A stretch of DNA of 64,000 nucleotides from Calliopum simillimum (Eukaryota > Arthropoda > Insecta > Diptera > Lauxaniidae), in NCBI GenBank assembly GCA_951812925.1, contig OX638368.1, positions 159,822,492 through 159,886,491 of the forward strand, given 5' to 3'. Below, one piece after another: positions 32,285-43,769 of this stretch. Made by a program: the position numbers and the translations under genes. The number at the start of each line of letters is the position of its first letter. The stretch's first letter is position 1. The notes under the pieces are model-generated. The model did no database searches. It was not told where the DNA came from and worked only from the letters and a program-made list of their open reading frames with translations.

Positions 32285-34131
32285 GTAGGCGTCGTCGACA
32301 CCAAATAGCGTCGACTAGCTTCGACAGAGTAAAATTGATATCGTCGATTTTAAGACCTACTATGATAAGGCCGAATATCTCGAAGTTATCATCAACCATA
32401 TATTGCTTTTCAGTTACAGTAAAATCTCCAAGAATAACGCATTTTCGAAATTTCACCCCACTGTAAAACTCTTAAACTACAGCTCGGATAAAACTCGTTG
32501 TCGCAAAATCGTGACGGAATTACACAAGGAATATTTTTCTAGAACATATTAACCCATTATATCCTATTTTTATGGGTCTTTTCAACACTGTTTGCAAAAT
32601 CAGGGCAATAATGGGTTAAAGTATTTTACCAAAAATATTCTATAACAAATTTTACTAGAGGTCACTAAAGACGAAAATTCTTAAATAAAATTAAAAAATA
32701 TACATTGCAAGAAATGCCCTCATTGGTTTCAATGATTTTTTGGCTTTCAGGATGAATTTTCGACTTTTTAGTGTTATTATAGTGCAATAGTGCAATTTTA
32801 TAGCAAATAATTCTGTACTGTACATACTTACTCAATATTCCCCTGTTTTAGGTGTCATTTTTGTACATTTTCAGGAAAAGGGTAAAATTACCTATAAGTG
32901 GGGGATGTAGAGGGTTAAAGTGCTGTGAAAAATATTTCTCGTAATATTTCGCATAATTTTATTGAATACATGATACACTTGGGATGTAAGGATCGTATGG
33001 TTTTCATATCGATTTAACACATGAATTCGGTGTTTTTTTTTTTTTTTGTTCTTCAAAAATCGATTAAAAAAAATCTGACGTGAGTGATGAAACGCTTTAA
33101 AAAGTTATAAAGACTTTATATCTGAACAATATCAAAACTGTTAAAAAAGTTTATATCATATTGATAGATGGATGGATGTGTGATCGAAAAGATTTGAAAA
33201 ATAAATTAAAAAGAATTAACATAAAGCCTAAAAATAATGAAGAAACCGAAATATATTAAAAAGGCAAAGTGAAGTTTGAAGGTTGAAAAATATTAAATAG
33301 TCCGAAAAGTTATTGCAGTGTTCAAAAAGAAGTTCTGGTAGAGACGAAAAATATTGGAACTGTTAAAAAAAGTTCGAAGGTTCGACTTTCTGGATCTAGA
33401 ATTTTCTATAATCTCAATATGTTCTTACGCTAGTATTTTAAGCCTTACCGACATTCCAATAAGGCATTACCAACCAAATATGTACATACTTTCTCCTTAG
33501 CTGAAAATGTTTTTGCAATTTTTCCAATTTATTGTACAAACATTGAAAACTATTGTTCATCAATTATGCACAATAACATCAAAACATAAGTGGCTTAGGT
33601 TAAACCATAGAATATCTCCACTAGAAATGACTAGTCAACAGCATTTCAAATCGAATTAATACAAATTAACGACATTAGCTCAGTGAAAAAAACCCACACT
33701 CTCATTGAAAGTGGATAATTTAAATTCATTCAGAAATCCCGCGGACTACCTAAATGCGTGGGAAAAACATAAAAGGATCTACCTGATAATAGCACACCCC
33801 ATGGCGATTGCAGTAATGATGATTGTCACAACGTAAGTGCGAGGATGTTGTTTTGACTTGGGTTTTACAGCGTAGATGATAAATTTTCCAATATGGGAAA
33901 TATAAAATTTCCGGTTTTATACAGTTTATCTTCAAATTGAAAATTTCCATATGATAAAAATTATCCCATTTTACATTGTTGGGATTTCGCATTGTTGGGA
34001 TGACCATGCGCTACCTAAGGAGTACAAAAGTGACGGCGCCAGGGCAACTAGAGCACATTCAAGAGACACACTTCAACGAGAAAAGAACTAAATATTTTAA
34101 ATAGAAATAAAGGAAACAAAAATACAATATA
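32285..34131. other. Intergenic DNA upstream of the Wnt gene
   Basis: No gene is supported. 32385-32525 belongs to a loose dispersed repeat (see 4895-5080 and 36600-36720). A GGGATTTCGC near 33982 weakly resembles a Rel/Dorsal site; it is noted only because WntD is a known Dorsal target in Drosophila. No clear TATA box was found near 34020-34060. Confidence 0.4.
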
Positions 34132-35233
34132 ATGAAATATTTTCTTTCAACAATTTTCACCATTGTAATGGTCACTTTCCCGGCAGTATTAGCAAATTTA
34201 ATCGAGCAATTAAACTTTTACGCACAACAAAATCAATATACAAGTCAAGTGGTAAGTGTAAATATTTAAAACAATAAAGAAATAAATGATCAATAGAAAT
34301 TCGTTTTTATTTCATACTATTTATTTTTCTGTGATCAAATCCTAAACAACACTTTCTCTTTTTCATTAACAGTTTCAAGCACCATTTGCTTTGGAAAATG
34401 TCATGGGGCCTAGCCTTGAATTGGCCGTACAAAGTTGTCAGGAAAGTTTCAAATGGCAACGTTGGAATTGCCCAAGCACAGATTTCTTTCGGCGTCGCAC
34501 TTTATCAAAAACACAATTACTTGATCGTGAGGATGTCTATGTAGCTGCTATTACGACAGCTGCTACGCTCTTTAGCATTGCAAAGAACTGCTCCAGTGGA
34601 GTTGTCGCAGATTGTGGATGTTCGAATGACTCCCCACTTCAAGCATGTTCTGATGATCCGATAAAAGCTGAAGAATTATACAACAAGCATGTGGGCAACA
34701 GTTTCACACATGACTTTGCCGGTATGATCCGAAAACATAATCACAAAGTGATCACAAATCTTTTACGGAAATCGCTAGTACAACAGTGTACTTGTCAAAT
34801 AATGAGTCCTGCTGGATGTTTAGAAACCGTTTGCTGGCAAACATTGCGCTCCTTTGAAGAAATCGCTAAAGACATACGACAAATATACGATGAAAGTATA
34901 CAATTAGAGGATGCTGGTATTAATACACGCATCATGTGGAAGAATATACCGCTGGACGTATTTGTTCATATGAAAGATTCACCTAATTATTGTGAACCAG
35001 AAGCTGTGCCCGCTTGGAATGGTATGCATGGTCGTCAGTGTTCACTTGATCAGTCCACCATTACTTCAATGGAGGAAAGTGAATCTTGCCGTCAGCTTTG
35101 TCATGAATGTGGATACAGGGTAAGCACTCAAAATGTAATCACAGAGCGTCATTGCAATTGCCAATTCACTTGGAGTTTTCAAGTGCATTGTGATTTGTGC
35201 GTGAATGTAGAGCAACAACATTATTGCTATTGA
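34132..35233 (+). CDS. wntD-like: WntD-like secreted Wnt protein, 2 exons, 326 aa
   Basis: Exon 1 is 34132-34251 (40 codons), exon 2 is 34373-35233 (TGA), with a 121-bp GT-AG phase-0 intron. Residues 1-21 are a signal peptide (MKYFLSTIFTIVMVTFPAVLA). Wnt hallmarks follow: FKWQRWNCP, an AAITTAATL helix, the ACSSG-like NCSSG, DCGC, GRQCS, and a cysteine-rich end ESCRQLCHECGY...RHCNCQFTWSFQVHCDLC finishing in CY. About 20 cysteines; Wnts usually have 22-24 and 350-400 residues, so this is a short one, like Drosophila WntD (about 309). The loop that carries the acylated serine in other Wnts (CHGxSGSC) reads CTCQIMSPAGC. Wnts are secreted ligands; WntD acts as feedback inhibitor of Dorsal/Toll signalling. 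Wnt identity is firm, WntD orthology is inferred. Poly(A) signal AATAAA at 35370-35375. Confidence 0.9.
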
Positions 35234-35375
35234 ACGCATCAGCGTAGCGCTGTACCTGATAAGGGGGAGTCGTACGCCAAATGATATATAACGAAATGTG
35301 GAACATTTTAAGTGCGTTAATGCTGAATAGCGGCGCTAAGATTTAAAAAGCTACATACTTTTATTAAAAAATAAA

Positions 35376-36949
35376 TAAATCGATAATGTCTGAAGAAACA
35401 GCTTTAAATTGTAATTATAACCCTAAGCTAATTTATTACCTTTTGCATTGAGCATTTAAGATTAAGCCATATTTTTAACTAGTTGTACTTATATATTAAA
35501 AATCGAAATTGTTAAAAAAGAAAGTTATACAATATATGACTCATGCTATATGGGAAAATTTAAAAAGATATGAGCTTATAAGTATTTCATTTAGTTCGTT
35601 ATCGTCGTTTAAAACACAATAAGTATTAGAATACCTAATCATTATAATTCATAAGACCCATAACAGATAAGAGAATATCTTTATGTTTTCGAATTTCTTG
35701 CATGAAGATTAAAAATGGTAGGTCTTATATACATACTTATACGTATATAATTTATTTGCCGGTACATTACACGTATTTCCAAGTTGATACATACTGACCG
35801 TCGGAAATATTGGATTTACAATTTCTAACCTTTAAATCACATGAAATTACATGAGAATTAATAACACATGCCTGAAAATTGTTAGTCGATTATGGGTATT
35901 TGGGACCATCTTTTAACAAATTCTTTCAAGATATTGTGTAATTCATTTTTTCCAATGCTGTATCATAGGGTGTTTGACATTTTGGATGGAGCAGGATTCG
36001 ACTCCAAGTTAAACCTTTTTTCACAACAAATTGATATTTTTTCGATTGAAGTTAAACTTTTTCCAAATAAAAAAGAAATTTTTCCAAAATTTTTACCCAT
36101 TACCATTCAAGTTGACGGTGGAAAACAAATTAAAAATAAAATAGAATTGAACTTTGCAAAAAACATGCTTAAAATGCACCTACACCCTACCTATGGAGGG
36201 ATTTGGAAAGGTGGCGACGCACCCATTTTTAATGGTATGTACTAACAAAAATGCTTTAAGTATATATTTTTATTTAATTTTTCATGCATTGTTCTTAAGT
36301 TTTAAGCATTTGTTGTCTTGAGTGACCCCTAGTAAATTTAAATATTTTGTAGAGCACTAAACCATTTTAGCCCAGTTTTTGGAAAAAAAAATGGGTCAAA
36401 GAGATCCATACAAACAGAAAATAATGGCTTAACTTAGACTTAAAAATTTTCCTTGTATGATTTTATTATGACCTTGTAATGTAAATTTAAAATTTAAGTA
36501 TATGGTGAAATTTCATATATAATTTTTTTTTTTTTTTTTTTGGGATTTTGCTATAAACCAACACAATAGTTTACTTAAGGTTTAAGATACGTGTATTACT
36601 TTTTTATAGGTGTACCTTGATTTAAGGCGAATAATTCGAGATAACACACTCATTCCGTGCATCTTTGAGATCGTAATAAAATATAAAGAATATCAAGATA
36701 AGATTTTGTATAAAACTGCCGTCGAAATAATTTTCAGCTCACTTTTTTGACACCATCTTTCATATTTTCGGGGGTAGGACATAGTGGAATTTCCAAAAAT
36801 CTTCGAAATTCATTTAGAATATTATTTTCAAACACAGAAACCCTGCATATGTATTTTTTGAGTAGTTCACCACTTCTTTCACCAAAGCGAAAACATGAGT
36901 TGATCATCTTAGGTTTCTTTAAACCAACGAATATACATATGTATGTGTA
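35376..36949. other. Intergenic DNA with a loose dispersed repeat
   Basis: No gene is supported. An open frame of 117 codons at 35892-36245 has no recognisable domain. 36360-36720 resembles 30600-30870 and part of 4895-5080. A 19-base T run lies near 36521. Confidence 0.4.
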
Positions 36950-37505
36950 CTCAAGGGGAAAAAAGTGCATCAAAAGTCCTTTTGAAGTGCTTCTTTTTCA
37001 GCCATGAGCGCTTTTGATCCATAATATCCATTTTTTCTATTTATCATTGCATTATCTTGGATGCAAACGTTCTCAAGATTACCGTAGCCGTCCAAAAAAG
37101 ATGTTTTGAAGTGCGTAGCTCAGTGTTCTTTCAATTCAAAAAAAAAAAGGAAAACAAACCCCCAGATTTCGAGCTCGGGTAGCATGGCATAAAGATATGT
37201 ATGTTAATAACAACCTTCCTAGCCCATCAAGCAACGAAGCTGAGCGCACCTCTGTGATTAAAATGTGTTAAATTTGCATATTACCAAAATTTTTGTGTGT
37301 TTTGATAAATGTTCTTTTTTTCTCTCATTTGATAAAAAAAATATTACTCAAATTTTGATATAAAATATTTCTCCAAACAGAGTTTGATATTCGAATGCTT
37401 CCTGTAGCAACACGAAAAATCATTGTGTACGCAGTTGTAAATTAAAATGGGAATAAATTGTCTTAAAAGCACTTCTCAAGAAGCGCTTAACTTTTTCCCC
37501 TTGGG
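36950..37505. mobile_element. 556-bp TIR element, same family as 26561-27454
   Basis: Left end CTCAAGGGGAAAAAAG and right end complementary to CCCAAGGGGAAAAAG, flanked by TA at 36948-36949 and 37506-37507. Inner ends share AGTGCTTCT and AGCGCTT motifs with the other copy. The middle has an A-box-like GTGCGTAGCTCAGTG (about 37111) and an A-rich run, but no clear B box. Confidence 0.75.
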
Positions 37506-37926
37506 TATGTATACTGAATTTAACATTCAACAACAACAATGAAATGAAACGCATTACTGGCCAGAGGTTGATAAAAACAAAGTCAATAAGGTCAACCAGA
37601 GACTAAAGAAAAACAATAAGCCTTTAAAAGCGCGGGGAGCAAAAATTAGCAACACACTCTTAACATAACCACTCTGTTCGGCATACTTACTTCTTTCAAT
37701 TACGTTCGTATTGTATTATGTAAGCAACGAAAGTCCCGAAATTCCGATCTGCTATAGTGTGTGGGATCGAAGACACAATACAACCTTTGACTACTGGTGC
37801 CATATTTTTCATTAACAAAGAAAAGTAAAACCAAATTTTAACTTTTTTTTTTATTTAAATTACATCAACAAACCTTCTATGCTAACCTTTAAAAGCTATA
37901 CAATCCCCTGCATAAATTTAATCCCA
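37506..37926. other. Intergenic DNA, 3' flank of the Osiris-like gene
   Basis: No gene. TTTATT at 37850-37855 gives AATAAA on -, about 75 bp past the stop codon at 37927. Confidence 0.45.
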
Positions 37927-39280
37927 TCAATTTATCCATGTGGTCGGTTTCCCTTCAACGCGATAGCCACTGTACGCCCCAGATGAAGCAATCGATGCCA
38001 ACTCCGAGCGTCGACTTGGCTCACCAGCCCAATACGATGGAGCCACTTCATAGCTTTGCATCGATTTATTACCATTTTTGATTGCCGATATAATCAGCAA
38101 GAATATGGCTAATTTTCCAACCAAAATTGATTTCATAAGTAGCAGCTTTAATTTTGTTACCAAAAACGGAACAATTGCCGATTGTATCAAGAAGGGCAGG
38201 ATAAAAAGCGGTAAGAATTTGCTAACCATGTCATATTTTCGACTGCGTCCTGAAAATAAAAGCATAATTTTCAGTGTAAAAGAACTTTCAAATCTTGTGT
38301 ATATACAAACCTTGTGCTGAATTATCACTCAACCAACGTCCAGTGATGAGTTCACGCAATGAATCACCATCTAAATTCACTGTGACAAGATAATCGTTCA
38401 AGTTCAAACTCATATTCATGCCTGGTCCGACATTGTAGCGATACTCTTTATCATCTGCGTACACAAGCGGATCATCACCACCTGCTGGTGGCGTGATCTT
38501 TGCTGGCTTGCGTGGTTTCGATTTTTTTGTATTTTTGCGATTGCGATGATGCTTACGCTTACGTCGTTTTTTGTTGATATTTTCCAAATACGAATCCATA
38601 ACAAACTCAGCCAGAGAGGATGGTTCAGAGGAGGACACATTTTCATCCGTAATATCGGATGCGGCTGATTCATTTTCAAAAGACGCCGGACTTGAGTTCA
38701 CTTGTTCTTCCATATCTACTTCTTCTTCGGTATTATTGTGTGATATTTCATCACTAACATTTTTCGAAACATTCGACTCATTAAACTCTTCAGATTGTTC
38801 TACTTCTTCTTCAGCAGCCACAGTTGTAATCTCAATTTCTTCGACATCATCACCAACATTTGCCGCAGCATCTTGTTTAGGACTTTCCAACTTTGTTGCT
38901 TGGTTTGACGTCGCTGCGACTCGTTCCCTTAACGTTTTTTTATAATCCAATATTGTTCTATTGCCCAAATATGTGCTCTTGTAGTTCTTATAGATGCCCA
39001 TGAAAATATTTTTGAATGGTTTGGCGCGTTTTTTAAATTCAGCATGATGATCTTTGTCTGACGCTTCAATGTCCTGTTGATCGTAGTGCTCTGCTATGCT
39101 GCGACCTACGTTTTCACGTTCAATTTTCGAGTCCTGCTCGTGTTTAGCTGTTGATGTTAAGATTTTTTTAGAAGTTTCCGAGTTCTCATCACTTTCACTA
39201 GACTGATGCTGATGTTCCGCACCACATATTGCATTTGCCACTAAGCAAAAGATTAATAAAAACCGCACTAAATTATTCAT
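37927..39280 (-). CDS. Osiris-like (DUF1676) protein, 2 exons, 430 aa
   Basis: Exon 1 is 39280-38311 and exon 2 is 38249-37927, joined by a 61-bp GT-AG intron (phase 1). A signal peptide spans residues 1-20 (MNNLVRFLLIFCLVANAICG). A long acidic low-complexity stretch (about 135-225, many Glu/Ser/Asn) is followed by a strongly basic cluster around 240-265 (KKRRKRKHHRNRKN). Next comes a DUF1676-like region and then a long hydrophobic segment in exon 2 (SKFLPLFILPFLIQSAIVPF, KLKLLLMKSILVGKLAIFLL), the hallmark of Osiris proteins. The C-terminus is Tyr/Ser-rich. The paired N-terminal cysteines typical of Osiris are not apparent. Osiris proteins are endosomal or membrane proteins of cuticle-secreting cells. 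An Osiris call is likely but the individual member is not identified. Confidence 0.75.
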
Positions 39281-39888
39281 CTTAAGAACATTGCCAAATT
39301 TTGAAAATCTTAAAATTTTGTTCCTGTGGGTGCACTGACTGGTCTCTGTTTTCTTTCACTTAACGAAATGCAATCTCACTCGTCTGTTCACTTGAATGGT
39401 CATCTACTAAGTGCACTCAATTCTCGAGTGCCATGGATTTTATTAACTCTCACGTTCCAAATGGTTACAAATGCTGCATTTGTGAAAATTTCTTCTTTCA
39501 ATCGTTAGATTGCTTCTGGGAACACAACGCAGCCAGTCACGCAATGCAAACCAAAGCGAGAGTCTTGCAATTCTAGAAATACCAGATGTTGCCACTTGCG
39601 CCAGCTAAGCTGCACTTTAAGCACAAGTCCGGTCCATTGCCAAACATGGTAGTTGGTTGGCATACCCTGTAAGCTAAGCAAGAAAAGTTGAACGCAATGC
39701 TAAGTTGTTCGTTGTGTCTACTCAAGTGGGAATTGGGAATGAAACCGATAGACTTGTTCGTCATACTTTCATTCTAAGAAATGTTGCTGGAAGAGTGCTC
39801 TATGTGGTAAAGTGTTGTGTACTTTATAACTAAGGTGACCAGATTATAAAAATAAAATAATAAAATTTACATTCTACGTGCATAAGTA
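39281..39888. other. 5' flank of the Osiris-like gene
   Basis: On - the sequence ACCAGTCAGTGCACC (about 39331-39345) contains a TCAGT initiator-like core some 50-60 bp before the start codon, a plausible transcription start. No TATA box lies at the right distance. No other gene is seen to 39888. Confidence 0.4.
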
Positions 39889-40214
39889 GGGGAATAGTGT
39901 CACCTACGGGCATGAGTCGGGTGTGGGCACGCCTCCCCCGCCCCTGTAACTTTTGACAGAAAACAAATACGGCTGTTCTGACAAATGTTAAGCGCATGTT
40001 ATGACAGCGCGAAGTTTTTATGCATATACCGGAGCAAACAGACATGACGCCATTCAATCCAGACGTTTTCAGTGAAGCTGATTTTGTTGAAGCCGTTGAG
40101 CAGCATTTATTGAATTTGTGTGAGTCAATGTCACCAAAATAAATTACTTTTGGTTTCTTCTTCATTTAATTTCATATTTCCCCTATTTTTAGCCGATCTT
40201 CTAAGGGTGCCCAC

Positions 40215-40868
40215 GGTTACCGGACATAATCCCAACGGACATAATCCCCATTTCGTAAATGGGGACTATGTTCGAAAATTTTTCGGTCATAGTTCCCATT
40301 TTGGCCATGGGGGTTATGTCCGGAAATTTTTCGGACTTAATCCCAATGGGGGTTATGTCCGAAAAATTTAATTAAGATTGAACAAAATTTTTGCAATAAT
40401 CCATTTAAAAAATTTATACAGTGTTGGATGTTATAGACTGATCCGCGGCCGAAGGCCGCCGCGAAGCCGGTGTTGGATTTTTGGGAGTTTTAAATCCTGA
40501 GCTGCGGCCGCAGGCCGCCCACTTACCCCTATCCTTATGTAAAATTACTGTGGCTAGCAATCTAGGTGTTGGATATATTATAGACTGATCAGCGGCTGAA
40601 GACCGCCTCGGAAACAGTATTGGAATTTTTGGGAGTTGTAAATCCTGAGCTGCTTCTGTTGTCAATAACAAAATGGGGGTTATCGTGAATCAATAGCAAT
40701 AGAGAATGCACTCCAGTTTGAGAAAATTCCCCGGGAATCTTGATTCACGATAACCCCCATTATCGTTATGGGGACTATATCCGTTTTTTCCTAGGGATTA
40801 AGTCCGAAACACATAATCCCCATATCGTGAATGGGGATTATGTCCGTGGGGATTATGTCACGGCACCG
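40215..40868. mobile_element. Inner TIR element (about 654 bp) with GGACATAATCCCC subterminal repeats
   Basis: GTGCCCAC occurs directly at 40207-40214 and 40869-40876, a candidate 8-bp target duplication. Inside, the ends are inverted: CGGTTACCGGACATAATCCC against the complement of GGGGATTATGTCACGGCACCG. GGACATAATCCCCAT and its inverse recur at least eight times near both ends, giving nested palindromes. A further inverted pair, ATGGGGGTTATCGTGAATCAA (40674-40693) and its complement (40739-40759), lies inside. Superfamily unassigned; whether the duplication is 7 or 8 bp is ambiguous. Confidence 0.65.
40422..40662. repeat. GC-rich ~144-bp tandem duplication inside the inner element
   Basis: Two units start GTGTTGGAT at 40422 and 40566, and both contain TATAGACTGATC(C/A)GCGGC and AAATCCTGAGCTGC. 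The first holds palindromic GCGGCCGAAGGCCGCC and GCGGCCGCAGGCCGCC cores. GC content here is far above that of the surroundings. Confidence 0.7.
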
Positions 40869-41086
40869 GTGCCCACAACCGACCCAAAAATCTTTTTTTC
40901 AAAAATGATTACTTCACTATTATTTTCATACAATTTTTCCAACAGACGAAATCAATTTACTTTCTTCACCAGTAGTCAGCTAAGGTCTCTAACTTTCCAT
41001 TGATACTTATATATCTGCATAATATGCATTTAGTCAAAAGATGAGTCAAAAACAAAATGGTGCCCACACCCGACACTTTTCCCTTA

Positions 41087-42238
41087 CATATAAAAACGTG
41101 ATCGATTTTCTTAATTTTCGTTTTCGATGCTTTTGGATTTTTAAAGATATTTGAGATTTTTTTCGTCTATTTATGACTTCGATATTTTGAACGTTTTTCG
41201 ATACTTATGAACTTTTACTTATTTTATCGAGACCAAGACCAAGATCAAGACTGCTATGTTGTTGTTCTTGGTTTTCTCATCACTACTTTAAATGGAGCTG
41301 ATCGTTTGTCAAAACAGAGCTGCAATAAGTATTTAGTTCTTACTTTTATTTTCTTGAATTGCACTCTTTTAAACGCCATGATCATCATTATGTTCAGGAA
41401 ATAGCGCATTTCTGAAGATCTTGATCGAATCAACATAAATCAAGCAATTTTATATTTTTGAAATCATTTTCTTCTGACCAGCTTATTAAATTGATGCACG
41501 TTCAACTGCGCCAAAAAGCTTTAGTTTATCAGCGCGTTAAGAGCTACTTTTGAACAATGGCATCTTTATTTCTAGTAGCCTGACACTAAGTCAAGTGATC
41601 TTGATCCTCACTTACACATATACATATGTACGAGTGCTTGTTTGTTTCATATATACACATATACATATGTCTAAGGCGGACAGGCTGCTTCCATGTTACT
41701 CAAAAGTGTGCTCACACGCTTGAATCTTCAAATCTAGAGTATCTGGTTGTGGGGTCTTATGTTCGATTATTGTTCGAAAGAAGATTTATATGCAATTTGT
41801 GTTTTTTTAATTATGAATGTTTTTTTTTTTTTTTTTTGTTTCGATCTGAAAGAAATTCTATTTATGTTACTAGATCAATATGTGTAATCATTAATTGGAC
41901 GTTATTTCGATTTTGTCTAAGTGTTGATTTCAAATCGATCGATCTATTTAATTGATATATCAAGTTGGCTGGCGTAATGCTTCATGTTGTTGCTACTTAC
42001 ACCAAATAGCCGAATCTTCATGTTATTGAGGCAGTTTTCACTCAATTGAAGAGTTGTTTTCCCTCCTTCGTTTGAACATGTTAATAATGGAGGCAGACAA
42101 TTAAAATGTTTATTTACGTTTTATTCTAATATTGGAGAGTTTGCTCGTGGACAGTTTATTAAAAAAAGGAAATTTTAGCTTTAATTTAAAAATTGCAGAC
42201 GAGAAAGTGGACATAATAACTTCAAGTAAAAAAATCCG
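41087..42238. other. Unassigned intergenic DNA
   Basis: No gene is supported. Short GACCAAGATCAAGAC-type motifs occur near 41222-41250 and again (as TTGGTCTTGATCTT) near 60850-60905. ACATATACATATGT microsatellite at about 41613-41670 and a 19-base T run near 41820. Confidence 0.4.
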
Positions 42239-43509
42239 TTATTATTTATTAAAAGAAAACGCTATTATAATTAAAAACTTGCTGTTATTAAGCTTATAAT
42301 TGCTTAGGAAATTAAAATTAAATGAAAAACTTTTTATCTTTATGCTGTTTCTTTAATCTCAGACTGCAGTTATACCAGAAAAGAGTCGCATTTGAAATTT
42401 CTATCAACTACGATACGAGTATCTAATTGACGCCCCTGTTATGTCAAAGAATCAAGTTCTTGATTAATCGAACGTTGTCGGTTTTCAACTGGCATCGAAG
42501 ATATTTACCTTCCGGCTGACGAACTATGGGATTTTGTGGTATGTGATAACCGTCAACGTTCGATTACTTAAACACTTACTTTGGCTCATATCCGTGTCAT
42601 TGAGGTATTGACAGGAGATGATTTTTGGATAGCAAATGATATATTAGTCCTTTGTCTATAAAACCTAATCATTAATTTCCTTTTTTGTTGTTATTTTATT
42701 TAAAAAAAAGGCCAATCCAAAAGGTATTTTTTAACAACCTCCAACAAAGTACTGAAGGGCACTTACTATTTTTCTGATATCGTTTACTCTCATACTTACT
42801 TTAAAAGATTATTGAAAATGAACAATTTTACCGGGCTGCACACTGGTTCAAAATCCTTAAAAGCTGGCCAAAAGTTGAAAAAAAAAGTTTTTTTAAATTA
42901 ACTTTTTTTGGACCGTACTGTCTAACAGATAGTCATAGACCTTAAAAAATTTGTAAGGAATATCCAGGTATTCCTACAATGCTCTTGGGATTTCTCCAAA
43001 AGTGCGCTTCTCAGACTCAAAATTCTGTGAGTTATTGCTTTTTTTTAAATAAAATAACAACAAAAAAGGAAATTAATGATTAGGTTTTATAGACAAAGGA
43101 CTAATATATCATTTGCTATCCAAAAATCATCTCCTGTCAATACCTCAATGACACGGATATGAGCCAAAGTAAGTGTTCAAGTAATCGAACGTTGACGGTT
43201 ATCACATACCACAAAATCCCATAGTTCGTCAGCCGGAAGGTAAATATCTTCGATGCCAGTTGAAAACCGACAACGTTCGATTAATCAAGAACTTGATTCT
43301 TTGACATAACAGGGGCGTCAATTAGATACTCGTATCGTAGTTGATAGAAAATTCAAATGCGACTCTTTTCTGGTATAACTGCAGTCTGAGATTAAAGAAA
43401 CAGCATAAAGATAAAAAGTTTTTCATTTAATTTTAATTTCCTAAGCAATTATAAGCTTAATAACAGCAAGTTTTTAATTATAATAGCGTTTTCTTTTAAT
43501 AAATAATAA
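42239..43509. repeat. Large inverted repeat: 472-bp arms, 327-bp spacer
   Basis: Left arm 42239-42710 and right arm 43038-43509 are exact length matches. By eye I find only two mismatches (one in TTGAAATTTC/TTGAATTTTC near 42398, one in ACTTAAACAC/ACTTGAACAC near 42570). Spacer 42711-43037. A transcript would form a stem of about 470 bp. No target duplication was seen at the outer borders, and no transposase. Parts of the arm keep an open frame for about 40 codons on one strand, but no family is recognised. Confidence 0.95.
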
Positions 43510-43769
43510 ATAATAAATTGTGTGGTGACTGTAAAACTGAATCGATTTTAATTTTTGAATATGAAATCTCTTCGTAAAAGAAAATACTATCGAACCTTTT
43601 CATTCAAAACTTGCAATAATTTATACTTCTTTGATAATTGTGATTAACTTAAAATCAAATTATTTCACAAAATCAGTTTGCAATTGTTATGAAAAAAGCA
43701 CAGAACTAATTTATGCCACGTTATACCACCAAGATTTTTTGGATTTAAGAAGATTGAATCCTTTTCTAA

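Larger units (their letters stand above)
39889..41084. mobile_element. Outer TIR element (about 1.2 kb) enclosing a second element
   Basis: GGGGAATAGTGTC...GTCGGGTGTGGGCAC (39889-39930) is matched by the complement at 41060-41084 (GTGCCCACACCCGACAC then TTTTCCC). The left end carries an extra 15 bases in the middle. TA lies at both borders (39887-39888, 41085-41086). The GGGGAA end resembles that of the element at 5725-7420. Non-coding. Confidence 0.55.

Noticed and set aside
33980..33992. Dorsal/Rel binding site upstream of the Wnt gene
   Set aside because: GGGATTTCGC differs from the GGGWWWWCC-type consensus, and a single weak match is expected by chance.
35892..36245. 117-codon open frame downstream of the Wnt gene
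   Set aside because: No domain, no splice context, composition like surrounding AT-rich DNA, and it overlaps a loose dispersed repeat.
38571..38945. 124-codon + strand Ser-rich frame
   Set aside because: Antisense of the acidic repeat of the Osiris-like gene on -.
40200..40870. CRISPR-like array, because of regularly repeated GGACATAATCCCC
   Set aside because: Repeats occur in both orientations, spacing is irregular, and the DNA is clearly eukaryotic; it is a TIR element.
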